Origin: Ulva prolifera
Lineage: Eukaryota; Chlorophyta; Ulvophyceae; Ulvales; Ulvaceae
Length of the DNA: 64,000 bases
Direction: 5' to 3'
Assembly (NCBI GenBank): GCA_023078555.1
Contig: CM041196.1
Location: forward strand, 2,418,001-2,482,000
Part shown: in pieces, positions 12,301 through 23,695 of the stretch
Layout of the letters: the number at the start of each line of letters is the position of its first letter
Numbering within the stretch: the stretch's first letter is position 1
Notes under the pieces: generated by a model
What the model was told of the DNA's origin: nothing
What the model saw: only the letters and a program-made list of their open reading frames with translations
Databases searched by the model: none
Translations under genes and position numbers: made by a program

Positions 12301-13447
12301 TTGATGTCTGTTTATGGAGCCGTGGTGGCACTGTGCCCCGCTCACTACCGCCTTCCCCCAACCCCACAATCTCTGCGCCTTGCCCGTGCTGCGGCTGCCC
12401 GTCCCTCTGCCCATTTCTGTGTGCCGGACAGCGCATTCAACCTCTCCGCTCTGATCTGCATCCATCGCAACCCCAGGCCTGGGCACAGTCCATTGAACCT
12501 GTCGCACCAAAACTCCAAGCGTAGGCCAGCTTACCAGCAAGAGCTGTAGAATCTGCCATTCGAGCACATACATGTATCGTGGCATTGTCGATTCTGGGCA
12601 GCAAGGGGGTGTGTGCACAGAACGATCAGACAGTACATCCATCCGCCAGATCGTCCCCCACGCTTGCGCCGCGCATGCAGGGAGTGCGATCCGGTGGGCG
12701 GGCGTATCCGCGGCGCTGGTGTCGGTGCCGCTGACGTGCGCGCTCACAACCGCGGCCCTCGCGGCACAGCCTGTGCCCGCCGTGCTGCTGCTCGCCGAGG
12801 CCTCCCGCAAGGTCATCTCATACAGCTTCGCGAAGCCCGCGCGGGAGATGCTGTTCACGCAGGTTGCGGCCGACGCCAAGTACAAGAGCAAGCTGATGCT
12901 GGACACGGTGGTGCAGCGCTGCGGGGACACCCTCGGGGCCGCCGTCTTCAGCACGCTCGGTGCCCCCCCCCCCCCCCTTTGCTGTTAATAGTTTTCGCAA
13001 TTTGGCATTTTTGTAGCAACCAGCATTGATCTCTCAGTGGGAGGCTAAGACTGCTGAGATACTCACCCTGCCACGGGCGTTGGACGGTCGCATCTGCTGC
13101 TGATAAGTCCATGTTTTGCTGGTGTACACTCCGGGATGCTGCCAACGACTTGGGCTGCGCGACTGCATGGTAGCGAGCAGCCTACCCCCCAGCTCATACG
13201 GGCATGTGGCCGCAAGTGACCAGTCTGCCACCGCAGCATGTACGACCTGTCGCGACAGAGCCCCATGCATGCAGAGGCGTACGACGCGTCATCGTCGTCC
13301 CTCGCGGCGGGCTGCTGCGGCCTCTCCCTCGCCTGGGCGGTCGTCGCGTACACCCTCGGCCTCCGCTTTGACTCCTCCCTCCACCGTGCCACCGACGGCC
13401 CCGCGCGGTCCCGGCCCTGCGCCCAGGCACCGCAGGCGGCCCCCTGA
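9356..13447 (+). CDS. ADP/ATP-carrier-like (TLC/MFS-type) membrane protein
   Basis: Polytopic membrane protein of the plant and algal group related to ATP/ADP translocases (TLC type). Modelled exons are 9356-9457, 9566-10171, 10937-11394, 11812-12029, 12681-12959 and 13275-13447, giving about 611 residues in phase. Family-like segments include YFVAVPLRDEMGVLLG, WMGIQNLLAGSVMWARCADV, FGVLAAAATCGQLVGA, SYSFAKPAREMLFTQ and KSKLMLDTVVQRCGDTLGAA. A long Ser/Ala/Gly-rich insert encoded by 11050-11390 lies between membrane segments and is probably a soluble loop. The ATG at 9356 is the first in frame; a further 5' exon in 8800-9300 is possible. The donor near 10166 or 10172 is ambiguous. Substrate and membrane cannot be told from sequence; a plastid location is common in this family. 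Confidence 0.75.
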
Positions 13448-16400
13448 GGCCACCCCCGCTGCGTCTGGCCTCCTCCGCCCACACAAGACACGCCTTGCTG
13501 AGGCGACACGGTCCGCAGGGGCAGCCCAGGCCGCAGCTGTTAGCATGAATTGCAGCAGTAGGGTGCCGCATCAGGGTGCCGCCGTAGGTGGGTGCCGCTC
13601 TGCCGTAGGCAGATGCTGTGCTGCCGGAGGGCCCCTCCAGCACATGGGTGCAGGTGCCGCAAGCAGGATAGACAGGGTACACGCAAGCAGCGTGGGCGTG
13701 GCGGCATGTCCATGAATTTGTCTGTGCTTGCGAAAGTAGTTGGAGGGCAGGTATTGCAGTCGTTGAAGATGGCCGCTGTTTTCGGTGTCCTGCCTGGGTG
13801 GTGGAGCCAGTATGTATCGTGTGAGCAATGGATACTCAAATAATTGCGAGGCCCCGGTGGGGCGGAGAGCTGATGGTTGATAGGTGGCCGTACGCCGTGA
13901 TTACTGCTCGCGTCTTTCACATGTTACAGTAACATGCTGCTGGTGTGCTGTGGCTGTGATTGTGCTCACATCGCTGCTGCTTCCAGGTCGGCCAGGCGGC
14001 CAGCTTCGGTGCCCGGGGAAACGTTACCAGTACTGCTCAAGGGGCCGTTTGTTGACTTGCTTGAGTGAAAGAATGGGACGACACTCTCACAAGCGAGGTG
14101 CCTCCTTGTGACGACATCCGCTGCGCACAACATGTTTCGTGGTATGTTGTGCAAGAAAAAGTCCTGCCAGATCTCAAGCGCGTGCTCACTCCCGTTCTTC
14201 TCAGATGTGAGCCAAGAGCCGGCAGCGCAACCTCTCATGGCAGCACAGGAGCAATACATGCACAGCTTCCCCCGTCTCTGCGGTTGTTGTGTTGCAGCGC
14301 GTCCACCCACGCCGAGCCTTTCGGCCATAGATGGACATGCATGGCACAGCTGCGCTGGCAGCCTGGCACTCCCAGCCTCAAACAGCGCAGCCTCACGGGA
14401 ACTTCTTCTCGGGGTGCCTTGCCCCCACGTGCGTGAGAGGGTCTGCAGTGCATTAGAGGGTCTGGCTACTCTGCACTGCCCCCAACCAAGAGGTCCACGC
14501 ATGTCAACTTCCACGCTTTTGCACAAGAGTGTGCTCGCGCAGAACGCATCGCCTACTCCACCCGCTTGTACTTGGTGAACTTTGACAGGCAGTTGCTGGT
14601 CCATGGCCATCACGTTGAGCATGTGCAAGTCCGGTGCAGACTCTGTACGTACTTACTAAGGACAGAGGCCGGGCATGCTGCCGGTTCTCAATATCCATTC
14701 TCAAACCTGTTCACTCAGTCATGGCAGCAGGCTCGGACTGCAGCCCTACCGGCAGTACCTGCCACAGATTGGAGCCCCATACGGAGCACGTGAGAATCCC
14801 CCTTGCACGAAGCCACACTCAACCAGCGCAAAGCATTCGCCACACACACACCATGTTCCACCTCTCCAGAGCGAGACGCGACCTCAGCTAGCTAATTCAG
14901 ATCTGCCGTAGCAGGCCGCCCCAACCTACTGTGCGTCTCATGCGACAATGGCAAAAAAACATATGCATCGGGGTCGCACACACGATATTCCTTGGGTTTC
15001 TGCGGATCTCGCACCGCTGCAGCAGACCCATCCTTCAGAGCCGCTGCGCTGCAATGAGTACGTGCAGAGGGTTTCACAACCGACACATTTCCGATGCACA
15101 AATTGCTATCACGCGGCACAAATGTGATGTCCCCTATCTGCCTCCAGGCCATACCTCCTCCAGCCCCTCCTCTTGCACGGCAGCGGCCTAGGCTGCACCC
15201 TAGATCCCGCAGCACCCTGGCCACCTCGCACCCCCGCCGCCGCCGGCGCCGCAGCGTTTGTGTGTATGCATGAAGACATAGCCCTGCACTGTAATTGCAT
15301 CCACTTGGACATGGACAACTCCGAAATGCGAGACTATATTGACTCCGAAGTAAATGCATGACCTTATAAAACACTGCTGACGCAACCTTAGGAACCTTCG
15401 GATCCGCCCAGAGACAAAGGTAACTCTTTTAACCACGTGCTTTCTGGTGGTTCAATGATGGCACACTCTCATAGAGTGCAGCCATGGCGATATGCCATGT
15501 ATATCACACTGTCGGGCAATGGAGGTGACTTGTGTTGATGTCTTCAGGCCCACATGCACAGTCGGGGCTGAGGTGGCTACGCCCATGCATATTGGACGCA
15601 AGCCCGACCTTTCGTGCGTGTCTCCGTAAGCAGCGCTGAGACTGTCAAGACACATGCAGGACTGGGGTGCTGGTCCCCGCGCCTCGAGCCGATCGCCAGG
15701 GCAGTGCTGGCTGTGGCACGATGACTCAAATTTAAGCCACTCAGGGGCCTACCGCGCAGCTGTGCAGGCAGGCAGGGCAGAGGCGGATAGCACTACAGGA
15801 CACACATGTGCCACAAGGACAACACAGCAGAGCACTCTGTGGCAGCAGTATCATGATGGCAGCACACCAAGCCACTGACGCCAGTCGACCTGGAGCCGTG
15901 GATGCATCTGGATTCGCGCAGATCACTGTCAGTGGCACTGACAGTTGGCAACACCTGAACACCGCCGCCCATCAATGTCATGCATACCCACACGCCCCAT
16001 GCCAGGCATATGTCAGGCGTGTTTATCAAGGCTGCCTGGCTGCCTGCAGCAGCGCTCCACATGACCACTGTCACCTCCGCCCGCCGCAGGAGCTCGCGCT
16101 GGCGGAGGGGCACAGTCCACTGGTGGCACCAGTAAACTCTTTTTGTAACACTTGCTGGAGCTAGCTGCATGATTGTACATGTTTCTACATGCATTTACAC
16201 TGTAGATGCGTATGTAGAATCATGGCATGTCCAGCTGCGAGTGGACACGGCCGGCTGAATACGCTGTACCTTACATCCGCACATGCGTGGGTGCATGCAT
16301 GCCTTGCGGTGCGAAGAATCACGGTATGATTCGGCGGCTTTAGCTTGCAGCGCTGAGGGTGCGATCTCGAGACAACCGCCACCAGAGCCGCGGCAGTGCT

Positions 16401-17215
16401 CGTACCAGTGACAGGGCCTCCCATGCAGCGCTGGGGCAGCTGGTGTCGTGAGTGTCGTGCATGTGTTCCGCATCCGCGCTGTAGCTTATAATTACATGCC
16501 CGTGATCACAGCAGGAGTAGTGTTTGCAGTGACAGATTACCGTCGCCGGAGACATAACGCGCCTGGCCACAACCACCTATAGCTATCGTGATATTCACAT
16601 CCAGATCTAGAGGCCGCAGCGCTGCAGGTGGAAGTGCTGTCTGCGACAATTAGTTGACGTGGCTCGTGAGAGACCTTTGTATTGCGTTGTTTTATGATCT
16701 TCCGTCTGGTGCGGCAACGTCGCATGCTCAGAGCCATCGATCAGACTCCCTCGAGGTCGCGAGGACTCGGTGTGCGCATACGTCTATCGCGACCGGTGTG
16801 CGCAGACGTCTATCGGTACCATCGTGACATCCCCTTCCAAGTGGCCATCAGCTGCAGCAAAGGAGCTCTGTTCCAGGACCATCTGTAGACAGCAAACGCC
16901 AAGTTTCAAGTGCTAAGTCGAGCTGACCTACGGCCAGCCTTCAGAGCCGGTAACGCGAATGGCAGGTCTCTCATCATGACGTACGTCGCCACGGTTCGAA
17001 TTCGGTGTGGATCTCAATGGCAGGTACGTGTCTCGATCGTGCTACATATGCGGCATGACTGTTTTGTAAGATGCGGCATGCAACACCAAGTGGCAAGTGA
17101 GCCGGCCAGCGCGTACGCAATGCAGTCGATACTGCCTTGACACGATTGCAAACCTTTGGCTGCCGTTGAAAGGTGCAGATGATGCATATGTATGCTAGCT
17201 GTGCGTGCCCATCCG
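13448..17215. other. Gene-poor stretch
   Basis: No gene is supported. Long frames on both strands (for example minus 14628-13966 and minus 15374-14892) are cysteine- and arginine-rich, lack recognisable domains and compete with frames on the opposite strand. A plus-strand segment near 14065-14205 reads KEWDDTLTSEVPPCDDIRCA and could be one exon, but no partner exons were found. Sequence from about 16200 becomes AT-richer, approaching the inverted-repeat structure that follows. Confidence 0.35.
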
Positions 17216-17219
17216 CCTG

Positions 17220-20200
17220 TGAGGGGGTCATGCACTCCCGCTTTGAAGTGGTCCCGGAGAGGGCGCGCGAAATCGACGACGATTTTGATCGATTGGGGAA
17301 CACTTTAAGTATAATTTAGATTAAATGAACAGAATGGCTGATTGATCTCGGAGGTTTGGGGAGGATCGCCCAAAGTCGCCGATTTGGGCTGTTCCCGTGG
17401 GGAGTACCCCCAAATCCGCGTTTCGTTCCCCAAACCTCGAAATTCTTCCCCAACCGGCCCCAAACTCGTTCTATGATGCTTCTATTGATGTTTTACTGGC
17501 ATATAGCCTCCCTTGGTGTTATTTTGCTTCTCTGTGTGCCCTTTTCCAAACTCAGTGTCAAAGCGTCGTCAGCATACCTTCATGTGATGTCTGTTGACAC
17601 TGGGACTCTGAAAACAACTATTGTGCGGAACTGTGTTTGTGTTGACAATTCTGGGATGTGATTTCCCCATGGCGAGGTGCAGCTGGTCAGCCTGCCAGTA
17701 GCCTACCCAACATGATTCTGAGGACTCACGTGTAATGCAAGTCCGGGTGTTGAAATAGCTCTTGCAGCTACCGTGCTTGTTATTCACGGCCATTGCCCCT
17801 GTAGTTTGGTTTGATCAGAGCTGTCCATCGTATGCTGTGGTGTTGCGCGATGCCAGCTGTTCAATCATTATAACGTCCCCCGCTGAAACACCTCGGGCCT
17901 CATAGATGAATTCTCGAAACCACAGTTGCGTGTAGCTACGACATTCACCTCGTTTCGCTCCTCGACTGGTTGCGCCACCACTGTGTTAACGACTCCCCAC
18001 TACAAGAACGACTTGACCAGGGACAGGCACCCGGAGGGCTGTTTGGTGAGCTCTCCCGGGTGATCGAGCGTAACTTCAGTGCCACTCGAATAGCTATATT
18101 GAGAGTACCGTGGTAGCCGATCGTGAAATATGTTGTTCCTATGTGTATCTGCGGGTGTCCGGTACGGGCCTGCGCGTTCTTGGAGATGCATGTGGATCGT
18201 CAGGAGCGTGTGTTTGTGTGTGCATGCCACCTGCTTCGGTCTCCGATGTTCGTGATTAGCATGCGCCGGCGTCGTCCGTCGACGTAGAGACAATTTACGT
18301 ACCCATGTGCGTTCTGTATGCCTGGCACGAGTGCGTTGGCGGCATCGTGAGACTCTGCTTAGCATGGGGACACGCAGGTGAGCTGGTTCCCAGATCCGTC
18401 ACCACCTACGAATCACCAGATTCTTCGTACCCAATGACAGTCAAGTCTATCCTGCTGTTGGTGTCTGTCGATTTCGCGTGATCAGACGTGGAAGTCGCTG
18501 TCTTCGCCGGTTGTAAGTATCGTTCAGTCCATCTCGTGGCTGGTAGGATGATAAACCTGGGCGTCAATAACGCTCGTACAGACTGCACATAGTCAAATAT
18601 CTGCATATTAGTGGCTTCGGAGAAGCCACTGGTGTATCACATGGCGCTTGGCCCCTCATGCGACGCGCGATACCAGGCTGAGGTGCTTACTGCCTTCCTT
18701 TCGTCACCTTTGATAACGCGTATATCGGTCTACGCTGCGCCCATGGACACACGACAGATCGTTGTTGTTCATATGTGTGTCGTCTCGCCGTCGTTGAATG
18801 TCGAGTCGGGCGCGTTCTGGCGAGGCCGACTTGGCTCGAGCTTTCCCATGACGCACATCAGGCATGTCCCTCGCTCGCCGAGTCTCCGCTCGCGCCAGAA
18901 ACGGCGTACATCTTAATAATGTAACTAAAGTGTGATGTGTGTGCTCTACTGCGTCTCTTTATCGTCTTCTGTGGACGGATCGCGTTGCCCGGAAGTCGTT
19001 GTCGCGGGTGGGTTTTTACTCTGTCCGTGGTAATTTGGCTTCCGGGTAATGCCGACGGGGAGCGTAAATCATACAGGATGCACCATTTCATCGTTGAGAG
19101 TCGCATACATGCATCATTAAGTATTGGTATGATCACAGACAAATTACAGCTCGTGTCGCGTCGATCACCCATTGCCGCTGCGCCGTGGCAGTATGCCACC
19201 AATCGCCTACCGGGAATCCCCATCAGCCAGGCAACTTTGTCACATCACATATCACCGCCCTGGCGCAATGGTTGCCGCTCTGGTATACGAGGGCCGGCAT
19301 CCGGCAACAAGGCCTGCGCTTTGCAGGCGGATCAGCATGAAACGTAAATCAGGCAGAGACAATTATGGGCAAAAAAAATTCTCTCTTCTTCTGCTTGACT
19401 CCTATTACGACCAGCAGACGGTTGCTTGTGTTCAAAGACGTTGTTGTCGTGCCGTATCCAGCTGTTGCCTGCAAATGGGATGCGTTCAGAGGCATAGCAG
19501 TCACCACGACGTGGCATCGTGCTCATCATAGTGCACAACTGCTGAAAATTGCATCACAGGCGGGAGCAATCCTCACCTTCAGCTTGTGGTGGCAGGCCAA
19601 TGGTGGCTGCATCTGCTACCTCACAGGCTTCTCATTTGCCAGACTGCTCATGCAGCCGTTGCCCTGCACCAATCCTCATGTCTTGAAGCAGCCGTACACT
19701 GTCAGCCTCATGTCAGCGCCAGTGTTGACTGCGTGCAACACATCTTTTGCAGAAGCATACCTAGTATGGCGGGCCAGCTTCAGGTTGTCAGCCAGGCTGT
19801 AGTGTACTGAAGCAAAAGCTAATCATTCGTGAAGGCACCTGTATCCATCAGCACGTGTCCATGCAAGAGCTAAACATGGCTTCTGCTTGGTGCTCCTGTC
19901 TCGAGGAGACACCTGTCGAAGTTCGGGACATTGCTGAGGCGTTTGTGACACCTGTTGCTGAGTAAGGCATACCTGCGGTGAAGTGTCAACTTCGTCATGT
20001 TGCATTAAGAAGGCAGTACATCTGCATGCTCGACTCCCCTGCACACTCGAACTCGCTGTCACATGTTTTCTGGTCCATCCGCTACATTGCACAGGAGCGG
20101 TCTCCGAGGCAATTTAACATGACCAGACAAATGGGCAACTTCGTACCCCCCAAATAGACATCTCCTCAAGATAAAATTCTGCGACTCGATGTTGAATAGA

Positions 20201-21332
20201 GACGTCCCATCGATTGGCATATTTGCTGTCGAGCTTAGGCGTACTTGTCTTGACCAATGATCGCTGCGGCACTGGGGTACGACGACAACGCTCTTGAGTT
20301 TACGTCTACAGAGACAAAGAGACAGGAAGAAAGCAGCTGTCACTGGTATCAATGGGCATGGTGGTGGCCACACTCTTCGCGGGGCTCGACTATCCGAAGT
20401 TGCAGCGTGGAAAACATGTATGTGCACGAATTCGATACAATTTGCCTGGCCGAGACATGAGACAACTCTCCGTGTGTCGAGACAGCTTCAATGCTCCGCG
20501 TGTGCGGCATCTAATGGTAGTGTCAATGGCGTGCGTAAATGGCGTGCACCACCACGGCCCCGCGAGGTGGCATGTTATGTGAACTTGAATTTATTCCGGC
20601 GTTCGGATGCTCGCCGTCGCACATCAAAAGACCCGGAGCAAGAAAGCATGCTGTTCCGGGCGATGGCACCCGACCAAACCACGCGCGACTGCCCGGAAGA
20701 TGAGAAATTCCGACTCCCGGGCACGCAGACGCGAGCTGCGTGACGCTCAACCCGGAACTCTCAACCAGGAGACCGTAGCCACCAGTGTCCCTGGTCAGCC
20801 CGCTCGCCCGGGAGCCTGTCCCTGGTCAAGTCATTCTTGTAGTGCCCACGACTCGACTCCCTGCAATTCCAAGGCCGACACAAGCTCCACCTACTATATA
20901 GGCACCGGATACGTCTTGCACACCATCGTATAATATCTGTTGCCCATTGCGTGGACACGAAGCCATGTCATTGCAGTGCGTCGAGGTCTGCTCAGCTGTC
21001 ACGACGACCACATCACTCACAGAAGTCGCAACAGTGCAGATATCGCCAATGTACAATATCATAGTGACTTTTCTGTGTTGTCACTGCATTGTTATCAATG
21101 GCGTGCGTTTGGGCGGGAAAAGCTCAGCGAATGCCGACGTTTGGGAGAACCGCCATTATTCGCCAAAATAGGGGCCTGGGATGGGGAGAGTCCCCACAGC
21201 CGAGATCGCTCAGTACGAGTCCCCAAACACTGATCACCATACTGGAATTTGTCCCCAATTATGAAAACTCGGCCGTTTTGATGCGCGCCCACACTGGGAC
21301 CACTTCGTAACGGGAGTTCATGACCCCCTCGC
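17220..21332. mobile_element. 4.1 kb structure bounded by long imperfect inverted repeats
   Basis: The outer ends are inverted copies: 17220-17300 against the reverse complement of 21240-21332, sharing GAGGGGGTCATG at the tips. An inner pair is stronger: 17995-18035 against the reverse complement of 20807-20845, sharing TACAAGAACGACTTGACCAG with one change. Between these pairs both arms carry CCCCAAAC/GGGGA-rich sequence. The core, 18.07-20.8 kb, has lower GC than the genic parts and no reading frame I can match to a transposase or reverse transcriptase. It best fits an old foldback or long-TIR DNA transposon without its coding region. Boundaries are approximate. Confidence 0.55.
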
Positions 21333-22950
21333 CTGTGCACACTCTGCACAAGCTTGCGCATTGCCTCATCCTCTGCCGTTTCTACAGTCACTGATACACT
21401 AACCGTTCCTATCACTTGCTGGCTGAGGTGTCCGGTGATCGGTACCTGCTTCCTGGCCAGACGTCTCAGAGGTGCGAATGTTGTAAAACATTGAGACGTC
21501 TCAAATGTGCCTCAAATAAGATCTGCCAACTCCGTATACGTATGAACTTCCGTACAACGTATGATTAGCGGGGTTGGGTCATCGGGCCCGATTGGGCAAG
21601 TTTCCCGATTTATCGGGCCCGATGAGAAAACCCCCGATTAATCTCCCGATCTGGCCATCTTCGAGCTAGAATGAACTCTGCTGACGACTATTGAGGTGTC
21701 ATATGATAGATAACATGTTTGCGGATTGTGGCAAGTGTTCCTGTCGAAAAAATCGACCTGTGGACGTTTTTGTGTGGGACTAAGCTCGGCGTGGACCTAT
21801 AAACGACCACAGGTACTCAGCGACGCACGCTTGCGCTTGAAAGCTCGATTTGCCTTCATAGACTGTTTGAGAGCTACACTCGATTCGCCGCATGGCGTGC
21901 AAGTACTGCTCATGGTCTCGTCAACGAACTAGCACGAACAAGCTTACTCACTCAGCTTACTTAAGTACAAGGGTCAATCAGCTGGTGAACAGACAAAGAC
22001 ATCAGGAATGCATTCTAAAGATCCATTATGTTCCAAAAAAGTCTTTCGAAATAAATTTGCTGGTCCAGGCCCGTGGCTGCGGCAAGCATTCGTGTCATCA
22101 GCAGTCTATGAGGCTACGCACGACCATGAGAGGGCAGCAATCGATCAAGAATCAATGCATTCGGTGTCTCTTAGCGCATTTAATATCTCGAGCATACGGC
22201 CGTGGGCACACTACACACGCCGGCCGCGGACTGTTTAAGCCGGCCGCGGACCGTCTTGGCCAATACGGTACCGGTGCGGCCTACGCAGACCTACAGTCGT
22301 AGCGAGATGAAGCGCATAACTTGAGTCTCCGTCGGGTCTGTAGCCCCCACTGTGGCTTAAATGCTATCGATATCCCACTCGCTCCATCCCATGGTGCACA
22401 TGATTAATCAGGCAAGGTAAGGACAGAGCTGGTGCCCCAGATCCTCATTCGGCCCTTGTTCTCGCGTTATATTGTCCCTATGCCCCGTATAGGGATAGCA
22501 TAATGACGCAATAAGGCCCGGGTAAGGACAACTCAGTGCTGGTAGTGGGTGGTCATGCATGGTCATGTACGTCTGCATGAGGCGCTTCGTACGCCTGCTT
22601 GACCAAATGCACAGTGGCAGCAGCCCTTGGCCAAGCTTGATCAGAACCCGTATGTATCAGGAAAAGACTCCGTATGTATCAGGTACCGACAGGGGTGGTG
22701 ACTCAGGGGTGGTGGCCACCCCTGTAGGCCTACTGCACCCGTGTGTAAAGGAACAGATCAGAACCCGGTGCTGAAAACAAGCACCGCGCAAAGTGCCTGA
22801 AACCAGCGAAATGTGCCCAACAACAGCATTCATACGAACAGTATTCTGCCGCAGAGGCGGTGTCATGCATGCATATGGCATCAATGATTGGAATAGACTG
22901 CCATCCAATGATGCCCAATTGCTGTCCTCATGCGACCACTGGCACTGTGT
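21333..22950. other. Intergenic repeats, no gene
   Basis: No gene is supported. Small repeated motifs stand out: two GAGACGTCTCA-type palindromes near 21460-21505 and two copies of TCGGGCCCGAT near 21572-21630, embedded in CCCGATT-rich sequence that could be the edge of another decayed element. GCCGGCCGCGGAC is repeated near 22225-22250. A 23-base segment at 22692-22714 is the inverted partner of 23297-23319. Confidence 0.35.
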
Positions 22951-23319
22951 TACAAGGACAAAGGCAGCAAGGAGGGCAGCACCGCGAAAGAAGCAAGCAG
23001 ACGAAGCTTAAGCAGCAAACACCAAGACACCCACGCCCGCGACACCCACCACGCCCAGAAAACCCATCACCGGCGCAGCAAACGACACAGATCCGCAGAC
23101 CGCCAAGCACACACCCACACACCCATACACGCACGCACAGACACCACGGCCCACACAAAACAACACAACCGCCAACACCACAACGCCCGCCGCCGTACGA
23201 CAGGGCCACGCTCAACACACTGCTGCCTGAGGCCGCCCATCATGGCCGCCCGACCCCACTGGTACTGTGTACCCCCCCAACGCCTACTGGGGTGGTCACC
23301 ACCCCTGAGTCACCACCCC
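22692..23319. repeat. Inverted repeat pair enclosing a SINE-like copy
   Basis: 22692-22714 (GGGGTGGTGACTCAGGGGTG and three further bases) is a perfect reverse complement of 23297-23319, and similarity continues more loosely for about another 20 bases inward. The right arm contains a 14-base direct repeat, CACCACCCCTGAGT, at 23297 and 23311. The SINE-like insertion 22951-23255 lies between the arms, so the enclosing structure is probably an older foldback element. Confidence 0.5.
22951..23255 (-). mobile_element. SINE-like retroelement, longest copy (A)
   Basis: The insert is flanked by a 15-base direct repeat with one mismatch, CCACTGGCACTGTGT at 22936-22950 and CCACTGGTACTGTGT at 23256-23270, consistent with a target-site duplication. 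Read on the minus strand, its 3' part (TGCTTCTTTCGCGGTGCTGC, then CCTTTGTCCTTGTAAC) recurs in five other places in this window. The 5' part is GT-rich. No protein is encoded. About 305 bp, this is the longest copy and the best reference for the family. Confidence 0.7.
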
Positions 23320-23565
23320 TGAGTCACTGTGTCACAAGCTGTACTGTTACAACGGCTGAATCGTCATCCACGTGAATGTGTACTGCCTTTCACTGACACT
23401 GGCAGTCACGGTGGTGGCGGCCTAGGCCACGACACTGCAGTCATGAGCTCAGTAGGCACATGGCCTGATGAACTCAAGTGCTGTACTGCGGTCAGCCACA
23501 CTGGACACACACCTGCCATGTGGGTGCCTGTATAATTATACTGAATTAAGTGCATATATTTGTGT

Positions 23566-23636
23566 GAACACAGGCAGATGAGCCCGCAAAACATACATCA
23601 GTGATGTATGTTTTGCGGGCCCATCTGCCTGTGTTC
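23566..23636. repeat. 35 bp-arm hairpin with essentially no loop, upstream of WD40 gene 1
   Basis: Arms 23566-23600 and 23602-23636 are reverse complements around a single central base at 23601, with one mismatch (23581 against 23621). Arm tips read GAACACAGGCAGATG. The palindrome ends 59 bases before the ATG of WD40 gene 1 and follows a TATAATTATA stretch at about 23531-23540. It could be a foldback element, a template-switch product, or a transcribed hairpin; the loop is too small for a typical microRNA precursor. Confidence 0.85.
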
Positions 23637-23695
23637 ATGGCATCTAGATACAACAGATCTGGGCTGTATCACATAAGTTACAATTATAAGTGACC